DNA of 12,575 nucleotides from positions 1-12,575 of the forward strand of contig JAFWWR010000050.1 in NCBI GenBank assembly GCA_017518025.1, read 5' to 3'. This document shows positions 1-5,872 of the stretch, piece by piece. This DNA is from Clostridia bacterium. GTDB taxonomy: Bacteria > Bacillota > Clostridia > Oscillospirales > CAG-272. The position numbers were made by a program, and so were the translations under genes. A model generated the notes under the pieces. It did not search any database. It saw nothing but the letters and a program-made list of their open reading frames with translations, and was not told the origin of the DNA. How positions within the stretch are numbered: the first letter of the stretch is position 1; each line of letters starts with the position of its first letter.

Positions 1-428
1 ACGATGCCGGAAAGGATCAGCACGGGCGTGTAGACCAGCACCGCGGTGGTGCGATACAAGATCACCGCCGCCGCGAGCTGCCCCGCGTTGTGGAACACGG
101 CTCCGATCACTCCGGCGACCCAAATCTGCCTTTCCGTGAGCAGTTTTTTTACGAGCAGAACGACCGCAAACGACAGAAGCCCGCCCGCGAGGGAGAAAAT
201 CAGCGACGGCAGCCGCCCGGTGAAGATCCCGCCGAGGATGATCCTGCAGATCAGTATCCCGAACGCGTCCGCGGGGCCGATGGCCATCAGCGCCCACACG
301 GTCACGATATTGGCGAGCCCCAGTTTGATCCCCGGGATCGGAGCCAGAGGCGGTATCTGCGCCTCCACCACGAAAATGACCAGAGCAAGCGCCGTGAGGA
401 TCGCGTCTTTCGTTATTCTTTTCGCCAT
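1..428 (-). CDS. Gx-family membrane protein (heptaprenyl diphosphate synthase component I-like; EetB-like), partial
   Basis: About 142 N-terminal residues are present and the C-terminus runs off the window at base 1. The protein begins MAKRITKDAILTALALVIF and continues as a hydrophobic multi-pass protein with the pattern EAQIPPLAPIPGIKLGLANI, typical of the Gx / Hpre_diP_synt_I family (PF07456). Despite the family name, these are ECF-S-like integral membrane proteins whose enzymatic role is doubtful. The ATG at 428 is supported by GGGAGGAGG a few bases upstream, and the gene starts 25 bases after the stop of the NusG-II gene. With the upstream ApbE and NusG-II genes it matches the fmnB-eetA-eetB order of flavin-based extracellular electron transfer loci, where EetB is thought to help assemble the membrane electron route. 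The family call is firm; the electron-transfer role is inferred from context. Confidence 0.85.
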   Translation of the reverse strand, partial: MAKRITKDAILTALALVIFVVEAQIPPLAPIPGIKLGLANIVTVWALMAIGPADAFGILICRIILGGIFTGRLPSLIFSLAGGLLSFAVVLLVKKLLTERQIWVAGVIGAVFHNAGQLAAAVILYRTTAVLVYTPVLILSGI

Positions 429-453
429 CCCGGCCGCCTCCTCCCGTTTTTTC

Positions 454-831
454 TTATCTCGCTTCCGCGTCGGCTCCCTGACTGCCGCCAGCCGGCCTTA
501 TGACAAGCTTGTGCGGCAGACACACGATGGGCGCGTTGCCGTCGGAAAGCCACCCCATCCTGACGCAGGTCTTGTCGGGGCAGTCCGCCTCGGACACGCA
601 GATCTTCCCCGGAGCCACGGTCACCAGATTGTGACCGCCTCCCGGCGCGGGGATGTCGTACGTCGTCTCTTCGGTCACCCGGTCGAGATCGACCGTCATG
701 ACGACCTTCCCGTCGGAGACAATCTCCACGGTGCGCCCCTTGCGGCGTCCCGCGAAGATGAAGACGGTCAGAGCGGCGCACACCGCCGCGACAAGGGCGA
801 TAATCCCGATCCAAACCTTAGTCTTAATCAT
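454..831 (-). CDS. NusG domain II-containing small membrane-anchored protein (EetA-like)
   Basis: This is a 125-residue protein with one N-terminal membrane segment (about residues 7-27) and an extracytoplasmic NusG domain II (PF07009). The domain carries four cysteines (C78, C84, C89, C104) in the family pattern CVSEADCPDKTCV...GNAPIVCLPHKLVI. It is not the transcription factor NusG; only the small beta domain is shared. The start at 831 overlaps the ApbE stop by 8 bases and has GAGGTGATC just upstream, so the two are translationally linked. In Listeria-type extracellular electron transfer loci the protein of this kind (EetA) sits beside ApbE (FmnB) and a Gx protein (EetB), as here. The exact biochemical role is not established; a structural or redox role of the cysteine cluster outside the membrane is inference. 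Confidence 0.88.
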   Translation of the reverse strand: MIKTKVWIGIIALVAAVCAALTVFIFAGRRKGRTVEIVSDGKVVMTVDLDRVTEETTYDIPAPGGGHNLVTVAPGKICVSEADCPDKTCVRMGWLSDGNAPIVCLPHKLVIRPAGGSQGADAEAR

Positions 832-1831
832 TTCCGATCACCTCGACGGAGTACGAGGACCCCTTTTCCGGCTCAAACATCCCGGAGAGTCCCGGGGAAA
901 TGAGGATCTTTCCGTCATCCGTCACGAGGATCATCTCAAAATCCCGCCTTTCCCGCCAGAATGACACGGATTTCTCCCGGCCCATCACGAACAGAGCCGT
1001 GGAGAGGCCGTCGCATCTCAATCCGTCTTTCCCGATAACGGTAACTGAGATCAGCCCCGCCTTCGCCGGATACCCGGTCGCGGGGTCTATGATGTGCCAC
1101 CGTATCTCTCCGTCTTCGTCCACGAAGTATCTCTCGTATCCTCCGGACGTGGCGGCGGTCTCATCCCTAAGTGGAAGAGTCCCGATCACCCCGTCGCCCG
1201 CGGGATCGCGCACCGCGATACGCCAGGGAGAGCCGTCGGGCTTTTCGCCTACTGCGCGTATATTGCCGCCCAGATCCAGCAGCGCGGACGTGACGCCGTC
1301 TTCTTTAAGTATTTCCGCCAGTTTATCGCCGAGGTATCCCTTCGCCACGGCGCCGAGGTCTACCATATACCCGTCCGGCAGGGCCGCCTCGCCTCCGCCG
1401 ACGGTCACGTTTCCGTATCCGATCTTCCCGACGATCCCGTCGATCTCGTCTTTATCGGGTACACGGTGCTCCCCGGTGGTAAAACCCCACGCCCGGACGG
1501 CGGGGTAAACGGTCACGTCAAGAGCGCCCTCCGTTTCACGGCACAGATCGAGGGCGCCGGTCAGCAGCTTTTCCGTCTCCCCTGAGAGCTTCGCCCGCCC
1601 GTCGCGGTTGAGCCGCGCGATCTCGCTGTCCTCTTTCGTGACGGAGAGTTTTTTCTCAAGCTCCGCGGCGGCGGTTTCCAGTTTCTCGCTCTCTCCGTCA
1701 GGTCCGCCGTAGTACTTCACGGACATATACGTATCCATTGCGAAAAAATCGGCGGTTTTTTCAGCCCGCAGGGAAGAGCAGGAGGTCAGAACGAGCGCGA
1801 GGAGCAAAACTGCGGGTATCAGTTTTTTCAT
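824..1831 (-). CDS. apbE: ApbE family FAD:protein FMN transferase, lipoprotein
   Basis: The 335-residue protein transfers FMN from FAD to a Thr/Ser of flavoproteins outside the membrane. Residues 1-18 (MKKLIPAVLLLALVLTSC) form a lipoprotein signal with lipobox LTSC, so the mature enzyme is anchored to the outer face of the membrane. Family motifs in order are AMDTYMSV (31-38), DLGAVAKGY (158-166), LLDLGGN (184-190), TSGGYERYF (228-236), HIIDPATGYP (246-255) and CDGLSTALF (273-281) with the Mg-binding Asp274. The ATG at 1831 was chosen because it opens the signal peptide and follows AAAGGAGG; the frame is open for 28 more codons upstream but that stretch is a GC-rich hairpin, not protein-like. 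It is second in the operon after the DUF4430 gene and overlaps the NusG-II gene. Its substrates are probably partner flavoproteins of an electron-transfer chain encoded elsewhere. It corresponds to FmnB in electron-transfer loci. Confidence 0.95.
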   Translation of the reverse strand: MKKLIPAVLLLALVLTSCSSLRAEKTADFFAMDTYMSVKYYGGPDGESEKLETAAAELEKKLSVTKEDSEIARLNRDGRAKLSGETEKLLTGALDLCRETEGALDVTVYPAVRAWGFTTGEHRVPDKDEIDGIVGKIGYGNVTVGGGEAALPDGYMVDLGAVAKGYLGDKLAEILKEDGVTSALLDLGGNIRAVGEKPDGSPWRIAVRDPAGDGVIGTLPLRDETAATSGGYERYFVDEDGEIRWHIIDPATGYPAKAGLISVTVIGKDGLRCDGLSTALFVMGREKSVSFWRERRDFEMILVTDDGKILISPGLSGMFEPEKGSSYSVEVIGND

Positions 1832-1872
1832 TCCGTCCTCCTTTCCGCGGGATCCCGCCGAAAAACTTGAAT

Positions 1873-1898
1873 CGGCGGCGCTCGTGAGAACGCCGCCG
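1873..1898 (-). other. GC-rich hairpin between DUF4430 and ApbE genes
   Basis: CGGCGGCG and CGCCGCCG form a perfect 8-bp stem with a 10-base loop in the 101-base gap between the two genes. On the minus strand a TTTTT run follows only after seven bases, so it is a poor intrinsic terminator. It may partly attenuate transcription into apbE or protect the upstream message from 3' decay; either is inference. No convincing promoter for apbE alone was seen in the gap. Confidence 0.5.
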
Positions 1899-1932
1899 TT
1901 CCGGTCAAATATCAAGACCCGATGACAGTTTA

Positions 1933-2451
1933 TCAGTCGCCGGCCTCGTCAGCGCCGGCTTCGGTATCGGCAACGGTCTCGCTGCCGCCCTCATCCTCGC
2001 CGGATCCCTCCACGTCCTCGTTGACCCAGGACTTGAGGTAGTAAACGATGCCGTCGTCGTCGAATATTTCGGTGTCCTTCGCACGGGTATTGGGCTCTTC
2101 TCCGTTCAGCTCGAAGATCCACCCCGTGACAACGCCCTTGGCTTTGCTTTCCTTCTTGTTCTTTATGGCGGTGATGCTCTCGGTGTCCTCGTCGTAGGTG
2201 TATTTGATCCCGTTCGCCTCGAGGATCTCCCTTGTGGCCTGGAGGACCGTCGGCGGATTTGCCTCCGTGCCCTTTATATCAGCCCACATGGGACCGGCGA
2301 TAAGAGTTTCCTTCTCAGTTCCGTCCGGCATGATCTTGGTCTCTATGACGGTGAGGAACACGTGCGCGGTTACGGCCTTCGAGCAGGAAGCGCAGCTGAG
2401 GAGCGCGAAAACTGCGACGAAAATAAGCGAGAGAATCCTGAACTTTCTCAT
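1933..2451 (-). CDS. DUF4430 domain-containing lipoprotein
   Basis: A 172-residue protein starting MRKFRILSLIFVAVFALLSC, a lipoprotein signal with two possible lipidated cysteines (C20 or C23). Residues 60-145 fit the DUF4430 pattern (PF14478), a fold related to transcobalamin-like binding domains: a helix VLQATREILEANGIKYTY, then an ITAI strand, then the GWIFELNGEEPNTRAKDTEI segment and a final IVYYLKSW. The tail (146-172) is a low-complexity acidic Gly/Glu/Asp/Ala stretch. The ATG at 2451 is preferred over an upstream in-frame start at 2511 because it opens the signal peptide and follows GGAAAGG; the upstream part lies in a structured leader. First gene of the operon with apbE, NusG-II and Gx genes. 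Its ligand is unknown; a surface partner or substrate of the flavin electron-transfer proteins is possible but unproven. Confidence 0.82.
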   Translation of the reverse strand: MRKFRILSLIFVAVFALLSCASCSKAVTAHVFLTVIETKIMPDGTEKETLIAGPMWADIKGTEANPPTVLQATREILEANGIKYTYDEDTESITAIKNKKESKAKGVVTGWIFELNGEEPNTRAKDTEIFDDDGIVYYLKSWVNEDVEGSGEDEGGSETVADTEAGADEAGD

Positions 2452-2475
2452 TTTGAAAACCTTTCCTTTCTCCTT

Positions 2476-2541
2476 GTCCGCGGGGAAACGTGCGTTTGTC
2501 GCGGACGTCACGGGACTCGCCGGATGCGGCGACCTTTTCCC
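2476..2541 (-). promoter_or_regulatory. Structured 5' leader of the DUF4430-apbE operon
   Basis: About 90 bases separate the predicted transcription start from the ATG at 2451. Two hairpins fill it. The first has TCGCCG/CGGCGA (2517-2522 and 2527-2532), enclosed by a GGGA/TCCC pairing (2512-2515 with 2538-2541). The second has GTCCGCG/CGCGGAC (2476-2482 and 2500-2506) with an inner AAACG/CGTTT stem. The ribosome binding site lies just downstream. I do not recognise a named riboswitch consensus. Confidence 0.5.
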
Positions 2542-2549
2542 ATATAGAT

Positions 2550-2578
2550 AATATACATTATTCCGCCGGATTTGTCAA
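2550..2578 (-). promoter_or_regulatory. Promoter for DUF4430-apbE-NusG II-Gx operon
   Basis: TTGACA (2573-2578), a 17-base spacer, and TATATT (2550-2555), read on the minus strand. It lies between the stop of the TspO-like gene and the DUF4430 leader, so it should drive the whole four-gene operon. One mismatch to the sigma-A consensus. Confidence 0.8.
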
Positions 2579-2605
2579 CCTTTTTTCATCAAAATCGGCG
2601 CGCAA

Positions 2606-3097
2606 TCAGTTGAGTATCGCGCCCCCGGCGGTGACGTAGAAGAAATATGCCTCCGCCGCGCCGAGAACGACGCAGAGAAGGAATACCGTGACGGAATACC
2701 GCCCCGCCCGGGCCGCCGTCAGCGCGATCGCCCAGAGGGAGAGCAAAAGAGCCGCCAGCGCGACGAAGAACCGTCCTCCGAAGAACAGCGGGCACCAGAA
2801 CAACGCGAGAAAATAGGACGCCACGGCGGAGAAGAGCGGACTGCACCTGCATTTTTCGGCTCCTGCGGCGAGTGCGGCGAGCAGACCGAAGAGGGCGTAT
2901 ATTACGATCCACAGAAAGAACATCACCGGGATCGGCGCCGAAAACGGCGGGAATTTCAGCAGTCGCCTGAAGACTGTGACGTTCCCGCAGGTCACCCAGG
3001 TCAGGATACCGAGGACCGCGGCCACGGCGACGAGAACGGCGAGTCTCACTTTTATTTCGCCGAGGCAGGAGAGCTCCCGCTTGATTTTTCTGAACAT
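2606..3097 (-). CDS. TspO/MBR-like integral membrane protein
   Basis: A 163-residue, very hydrophobic protein with about five membrane segments (roughly 20-37, 58-79, 88-104, 109-128, 135-157). It has TspO/MBR hallmarks: FPPFSAPIPVMFFLWIVIYA (49-68), matching the Pro-rich loop and Trp/Tyr helix of the family, then LFWCPLFFGGRFF (99-111), matching the conserved WxxxFF(G) segment, and a C-terminal ILN. Length is typical. TspO proteins bind porphyrins and other hydrophobic ligands; a cellular role here cannot be stated. The N-terminus (1-20) is a basic extension. The ATG at 3097 follows GAGGTGAT at ideal spacing. The gene starts 41 bases after the ttcA-like stop on the same strand, probably cotranscribed, and its ribosome binding site is held in a hairpin. 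The sequence is a divergent family member, so the call is moderate. Confidence 0.72.
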   Translation of the reverse strand: MFRKIKRELSCLGEIKVRLAVLVAVAAVLGILTWVTCGNVTVFRRLLKFPPFSAPIPVMFFLWIVIYALFGLLAALAAGAEKCRCSPLFSAVASYFLALFWCPLFFGGRFFVALAALLLSLWAIALTAARAGRYSVTVFLLCVVLGAAEAYFFYVTAGGAILN

Positions 3098-3102
3098 AAA
3101 AG

Positions 3103-3130
3103 ATCACCTCACACATAGGTATGAGGCGAT
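3103..3130 (-). promoter_or_regulatory. Hairpin sequestering the ribosome binding site of the TspO-like gene
   Basis: On the minus strand ATCGCCTCA (3130-3122) pairs with TGAGGTGAT (3111-3103), nine base pairs with one G-U, loop of ten. The 3' arm contains the GAGGTGAT ribosome binding site, five bases before the ATG. Translation of the tspO-like gene would need this helix to open. On the plus strand the same helix is followed by TTTTTT and would look like a terminator, but no plus-strand gene precedes it. Confidence 0.55.
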
Positions 3131-3138
3131 TTTTTTCT

Positions 3139-3885
3139 TTATTCTTTCGGGCGGGCCCATCCGTCGATCTCGCCGCGCTCCAGAGCGCCGACGATCCTCT
3201 CCCGGACGGGTCCGTATTCCTTCCCCAGCGATTCGAGAAGTCTGTTCATACTCTCCCGTTCGGTCTCGCCGTCCTCGGGACAGACTTTCGGCAGGACCGG
3301 CAGGGAATTGTGCTCGACGAAGGTCGGTATCTCCCGCTCCCTCACGTAGATCAGCGGTCTGATGAGCCGCAGTTTTTCATATTCCGTCACGGGGGAGAAG
3401 CACCCGATCCTGCCGCCGAACAGAAGATTCAGCATAAAGGTGGAGGCGGCGTCGTCCAGGTGATGACCAAGCGCCAGCGCCGTGCACCCCAGACGTTCCG
3501 CCTCGTTCACCAGCGCGCCCCGCCGGAGCTTCGCGCACAGACTGCAGGGGTTGTCCTCGCCCCGCTGGTCGAACACGACCCGGGCGATGTCCGTTTTCAC
3601 CACCGTGTGCGGGACTCCGATCCTCTCGCAGAACTCCGTCAGCGGGGAGAAGTCCGCCGGCGCGATCCTTTGCGAGGCGACGTTCCCGAAGCCCGGATCC
3701 ACGGTCAGGGCGCAAAGCTCGAACGTGAAATCGTCGAACCGCCGCAGGCCGCTTAAAATATAGAGCAGAGCGATGGAGTCCTTGCCGCCGGACAGGCCCA
3801 CGGCGATACGGTCGCCGGGCTTTATCATGTCGTAATTTTCCACGGCGCGCCGCACCGGACTCAGCGCCTTTTGCAGATCTTTCAG
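3139..3885 (-). CDS. ttcA: TtcA-like tRNA 2-thiocytidine biosynthesis PP-loop ATPase
   Basis: A cytosolic PP-loop ATPase of the TtcA/TtuA superfamily; TtcA adenylates C32 of certain tRNAs and exchanges oxygen for sulfur using a 4Fe-4S cluster. Numbered from the chosen start: PP-loop SGGKDS (32-37), CSLC (114-117), the LGHHLDDA motif (139-146) and a third cysteine in LPVLPKVCPEDG, matching the three-Cys cluster ligand set. About 248 residues, normal for Clostridial homologues. The start is unclear: the first ATG or GTG in frame is a GTG at 3855, which has no good ribosome binding site and would remove the conserved lead-in. A CTG at 3885 lies seven bases after GGGAGGTG and gives LKDLQKALSPVRRAVENYDM, matching the usual family N-terminus, so I extend to it. 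The TspO-like gene follows on the same strand. Assignment to C32 thiolation rather than a sister PP-loop reaction is by family only. Confidence 0.8.
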   Translation of the reverse strand: MKDLQKALSPVRRAVENYDMIKPGDRIAVGLSGGKDSIALLYILSGLRRFDDFTFELCALTVDPGFGNVASQRIAPADFSPLTEFCERIGVPHTVVKTDIARVVFDQRGEDNPCSLCAKLRRGALVNEAERLGCTALALGHHLDDAASTFMLNLLFGGRIGCFSPVTEYEKLRLIRPLIYVREREIPTFVEHNSLPVLPKVCPEDGETERESMNRLLESLGKEYGPVRERIVGALERGEIDGWARPKE

Positions 3886-3904
3886 GGAAAAACACCTCCC
3901 GCCC

Positions 3905-3958
3905 GTGTCAAAAAACGACCCGGGGAATAGAATGATACGGGAGACGGAACGCCTCCCG
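3905..3958 (+). promoter_or_regulatory. Weak candidate promoter and leader hairpin for the amidase gene
   Basis: TAGAAT (3928-3933) has a weak GTGTCA 17 bases upstream (3905-3910). A 6-bp hairpin, CGGGAG/CTCCCG (3938-3943 and 3953-3958), lies directly before the AAAGGAGATC ribosome binding site. The -35 is poor, so the promoter is tentative. The gap is shared with the divergent ttcA-like gene, for which no clear promoter was found. Confidence 0.35.
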
Positions 3959-3973
3959 AAAGGAGATCACATC

Positions 3974-4537
3974 ATGGCAACAAAAATCTACATAGATCAG
4001 GGTCACAACCCGGTCAATCCCAACGCAGGAGCGGAAGGGAACGGTCTGCGCGAGCAGGACCTGGTCTTCGTCATCGGCAGGGAACTTGCGGATATCCTGA
4101 ACGCCAACGGCTTTGAGACGCGGCTCTCCCGCCCCACGGCCGCGACGCAGCTCGGCACTTCTCTTGCCACGTCTCTTGCGGCAAGGGTAAACGGCGCAAA
4201 TTCATGGGGCGCGGACTACTTCATCAGCCTGCACACCAACGCGTCCTCGGTGGAGAGCGCGTCGGGGTCGGAGGCGTTCGTTTACAGCAGATCCGGCCGC
4301 GCCTACCCCCTGGCGGAGAACATACTTTTTCAGCTCAATGCGGTCACCGGTCTGCGCGATCGGGGCGTGATGCCGCGGCCGTCCCTGTACGTACTGCGGC
4401 GCACCGCCATGCCCGCCGTGCTGGTGGAGCTCGGTTTCATCACGAATCCCTACGACGCGGAGCTTATGCGTTCCCGCCCCACGGAATTCGCCGTAGGCGT
4501 GGCGAACGGGCTCCTCGCCTATCTCGGTCTACTTTGA
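3974..4537 (+). CDS. N-acetylmuramoyl-L-alanine amidase (Amidase_3)
   Basis: A 187-residue, single-domain zinc amidase that cleaves the bond between N-acetylmuramic acid and L-Ala in peptidoglycan. Visible motifs are IYIDQGHNP with ligand His11, GLREQDL with ligand Glu27, ISLHTNAS with ligand His87, and the catalytic Glu152 in AVLVELGFITNPYDAEL. The domain fills the protein; there is no signal peptide, membrane segment or wall-binding repeat. It may therefore act inside the cell (spore or lysis context), be released by lysis, or be exported by another route. The ATG at 3974 follows GAAAGGAGATC at good spacing; an in-frame ATG at 3905 lacks a ribosome binding site and adds unrelated residues. 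The gene is monocistronic and its last nine bases overlap the end of trmD on the other strand. CwlD- or phage-endolysin-like enzymes are alternatives within the family. Confidence 0.92.
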   Translation: MATKIYIDQGHNPVNPNAGAEGNGLREQDLVFVIGRELADILNANGFETRLSRPTAATQLGTSLATSLAARVNGANSWGADYFISLHTNASSVESASGSEAFVYSRSGRAYPLAENILFQLNAVTGLRDRGVMPRPSLYVLRRTAMPAVLVELGFITNPYDAELMRSRPTEFAVGVANGLLAYLGLL

Positions 4538-5239
4538 TCCGTCCTCTCCGAGAAGATCGGGCCGTCTTTCCCGTGTGATCTCCCGGGCCTTTTCAAGCCG
4601 CCACTTGTCGACGTTGGCGTGGTGTCCGCTGAGGAGCACCTCCGGCACCTCCATTCCGTGGAACACCGGGGGTCTCGTGTACTGGGGATATTCCAGCAGC
4701 CCGTCGGAGAATGATTCGTTCTCGTAGCACTCGGGGTCGGACAGCACGCCGTCGCAGAGCCGCCCCACCGCGTCCACCAGGATGCAGGCGGGTATCTCGC
4801 CTCCGGTCAGCACGTAGTCGCCGACGGAGATCTCGTCGTCCACGATCTCGTCGATGATCCGCTGATCGACCCCTTCGTAGTGGCCGCACAGAATGATGAG
4901 ACCGTCTTCTCCCGACAGTTCCCGGGCGAGATCCTGGGTCAGCAGCTTTCCCCGGGGGCTCATGTACACGACCCGCGCCTTAGGCGCGTCTTTGCCGCGG
5001 TTTTCGACGATTGCAGAATAACAGTTCCAGATAGGCGGAGCGGCCATGAGCATCCCTTTGCCTCCGCCGTAAGGCGTATCGTCCACCCGTCTGTTCTTAT
5101 CCTCGGAATAGTCCCGTATATTGTGCACGCGCACGTCCAGCGCACCGCTTTTTCGGGCTCTGCCTATAATGCTTTCCGACAGCACCGTGTCCACGAGATC
5201 CGGGAAGAGCGTCATCACGTCGATCCTCACGTCACTCAC
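4529..5239 (-). CDS. trmD: tRNA (guanine37-N1)-methyltransferase TrmD
   Basis: SAM-dependent SPOUT enzyme that makes m1G37 in tRNAs reading CNN codons and so prevents frameshifting. Length 236 residues, as usual. Motifs: IDVMTLFPDL near the N-terminus, DDTPYGGGKGML, LIILCGHYEGVDQRIID and SVGDYVLTGGEIPACILVDA forming the trefoil knot, then the C-terminal linker-helical domain with VFHGMEVPEVLLSGHHANVD and RRPDLL. It follows rimM in the usual order. The GTG at 5239 overlaps the rimM stop by eight bases; a second GTG at 5230 would give the family-typical start RIDVMTLFP and is equally possible. No rplS follows: instead the gene runs convergently into the amidase gene with a nine-base overlap. 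Confidence 0.97.
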   Translation of the reverse strand: MSDVRIDVMTLFPDLVDTVLSESIIGRARKSGALDVRVHNIRDYSEDKNRRVDDTPYGGGKGMLMAAPPIWNCYSAIVENRGKDAPKARVVYMSPRGKLLTQDLARELSGEDGLIILCGHYEGVDQRIIDEIVDDEISVGDYVLTGGEIPACILVDAVGRLCDGVLSDPECYENESFSDGLLEYPQYTRPPVFHGMEVPEVLLSGHHANVDKWRLEKAREITRERRPDLLGEDGSK

Positions 5240-5750
5240 CCATCCCTTCGATGAGACGGACGTATACGCCCGCTCCGTCGCCTTCGGTGATCTGCTTCTT
5301 TATGAATTCGCCGACGCCGGGGATCATGAACTCGCTGCCGTCGTCCTTTTTCACCACGTACAGATGCTGGACCCGGTCGGTGATGAGATCGGCGAGAGTG
5401 CCGATCCGCTCGCCGCTTTCCTCGTCGACGACGGGGAGACCTATCACGTCCGCCACGAAAAAGTCACCCTCGCCGAGAGTGAAAGAATCTCTGTCGGCGA
5501 AAAAGACCGTTCCCTTCATGGCGATGGCGCGGTTCATGTCGTCCAGCCCCTCGAGCTTTACCACCACGGCGCCCTTGTGGACGAAGGCGCGCTCAACTTT
5601 CCATTCCTTAAGCGTCCCGTCCTTTTCCTTCGTGTAGAGCGTCTTCACCGCGGCGAGGGCCTCCGGGGAGTCGGCGAAGCTTTTAAGTTTTATCATTCCG
5701 GCGACTCCGTGTGTGCCGGAGACCGCCGCGCATTCAAGATACTTTTCCAT
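5232..5750 (-). CDS. rimM: Ribosome maturation factor RimM
   Basis: A 172-residue assembly factor for the 30S head, acting with S19. The N-terminal RimM barrel starts MEKYLECAAVSGTHGVAGMI and contains the LEGLDDMNRAIAMKGTVFFA segment; the C-terminal PRC barrel spans about 90-168, with FFVADVIGLPVVDEESGERI and MIPGVGEFIK. GAAAGG lies upstream of the ATG at 5750, and a promoter is present 39 bases further. First gene of a rimM-trmD pair. The usual rpsP and KH-domain genes are not upstream; a zinc-ribbon membrane protein with its own terminator is there instead. Confidence 0.97.
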   Translation of the reverse strand: MEKYLECAAVSGTHGVAGMIKLKSFADSPEALAAVKTLYTKEKDGTLKEWKVERAFVHKGAVVVKLEGLDDMNRAIAMKGTVFFADRDSFTLGEGDFFVADVIGLPVVDEESGERIGTLADLITDRVQHLYVVKKDDGSEFMIPGVGEFIKKQITEGDGAGVYVRLIEGMGE

Positions 5751-5788
5751 TTTTTCTTACCTTTCGGCGCGTGTTTCATTCTCTCGTA

Positions 5789-5817
5789 AGTATATCACGG
5801 ATCGCGCCTCAAATCAA
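5789..5817 (-). promoter_or_regulatory. Promoter for rimM-trmD
   Basis: TTGATT (5812-5817), 17-base spacer, TATACT (5789-5794) with an extended -10 TGA directly before it, minus strand. It lies between the terminator of the upstream gene and rimM, so the pair has its own start. Confidence 0.75.
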
Positions 5818-5837
5818 CATTTTTCAGCGCAAAACAG

Positions 5838-5860
5838 AAGTCCCCCGGCGAGGGGGACTT
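5838..5860 (-). terminator. Terminator of the zinc-ribbon protein gene
   Basis: AAGTCCCCC/GGGGGACTT forms a nine-bp stem with a five-base loop, 12 bases after the stop at 5873. On the minus strand it is followed by CTGTTTTG, a short T-run. Position and strength fit termination before the rimM promoter. Confidence 0.65.
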
Positions 5861-5872
5861 TAACGTTTCGCT

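Noticed and set aside
46..903. Long plus-strand ORF of 285 codons
   Set aside because: It lies antisense to the Gx and NusG-II genes and the end of apbE, with low-complexity Arg/Pro/Ser composition and no ribosome binding site; the minus-strand genes have clear family motifs.
2476..2541. Cobalamin or FMN riboswitch upstream of DUF4430/apbE
   Set aside because: The leader is too short and lacks the conserved B12-box or FMN (RFN) sequence motifs; kept only as an unidentified structured leader.
3103..3136. Plus-strand intrinsic terminator
   Set aside because: The hairpin plus T-run has the right shape on the plus strand, but no plus-strand gene precedes it; the ribosome binding site of the minus-strand gene sits in the stem, which explains the helix better.
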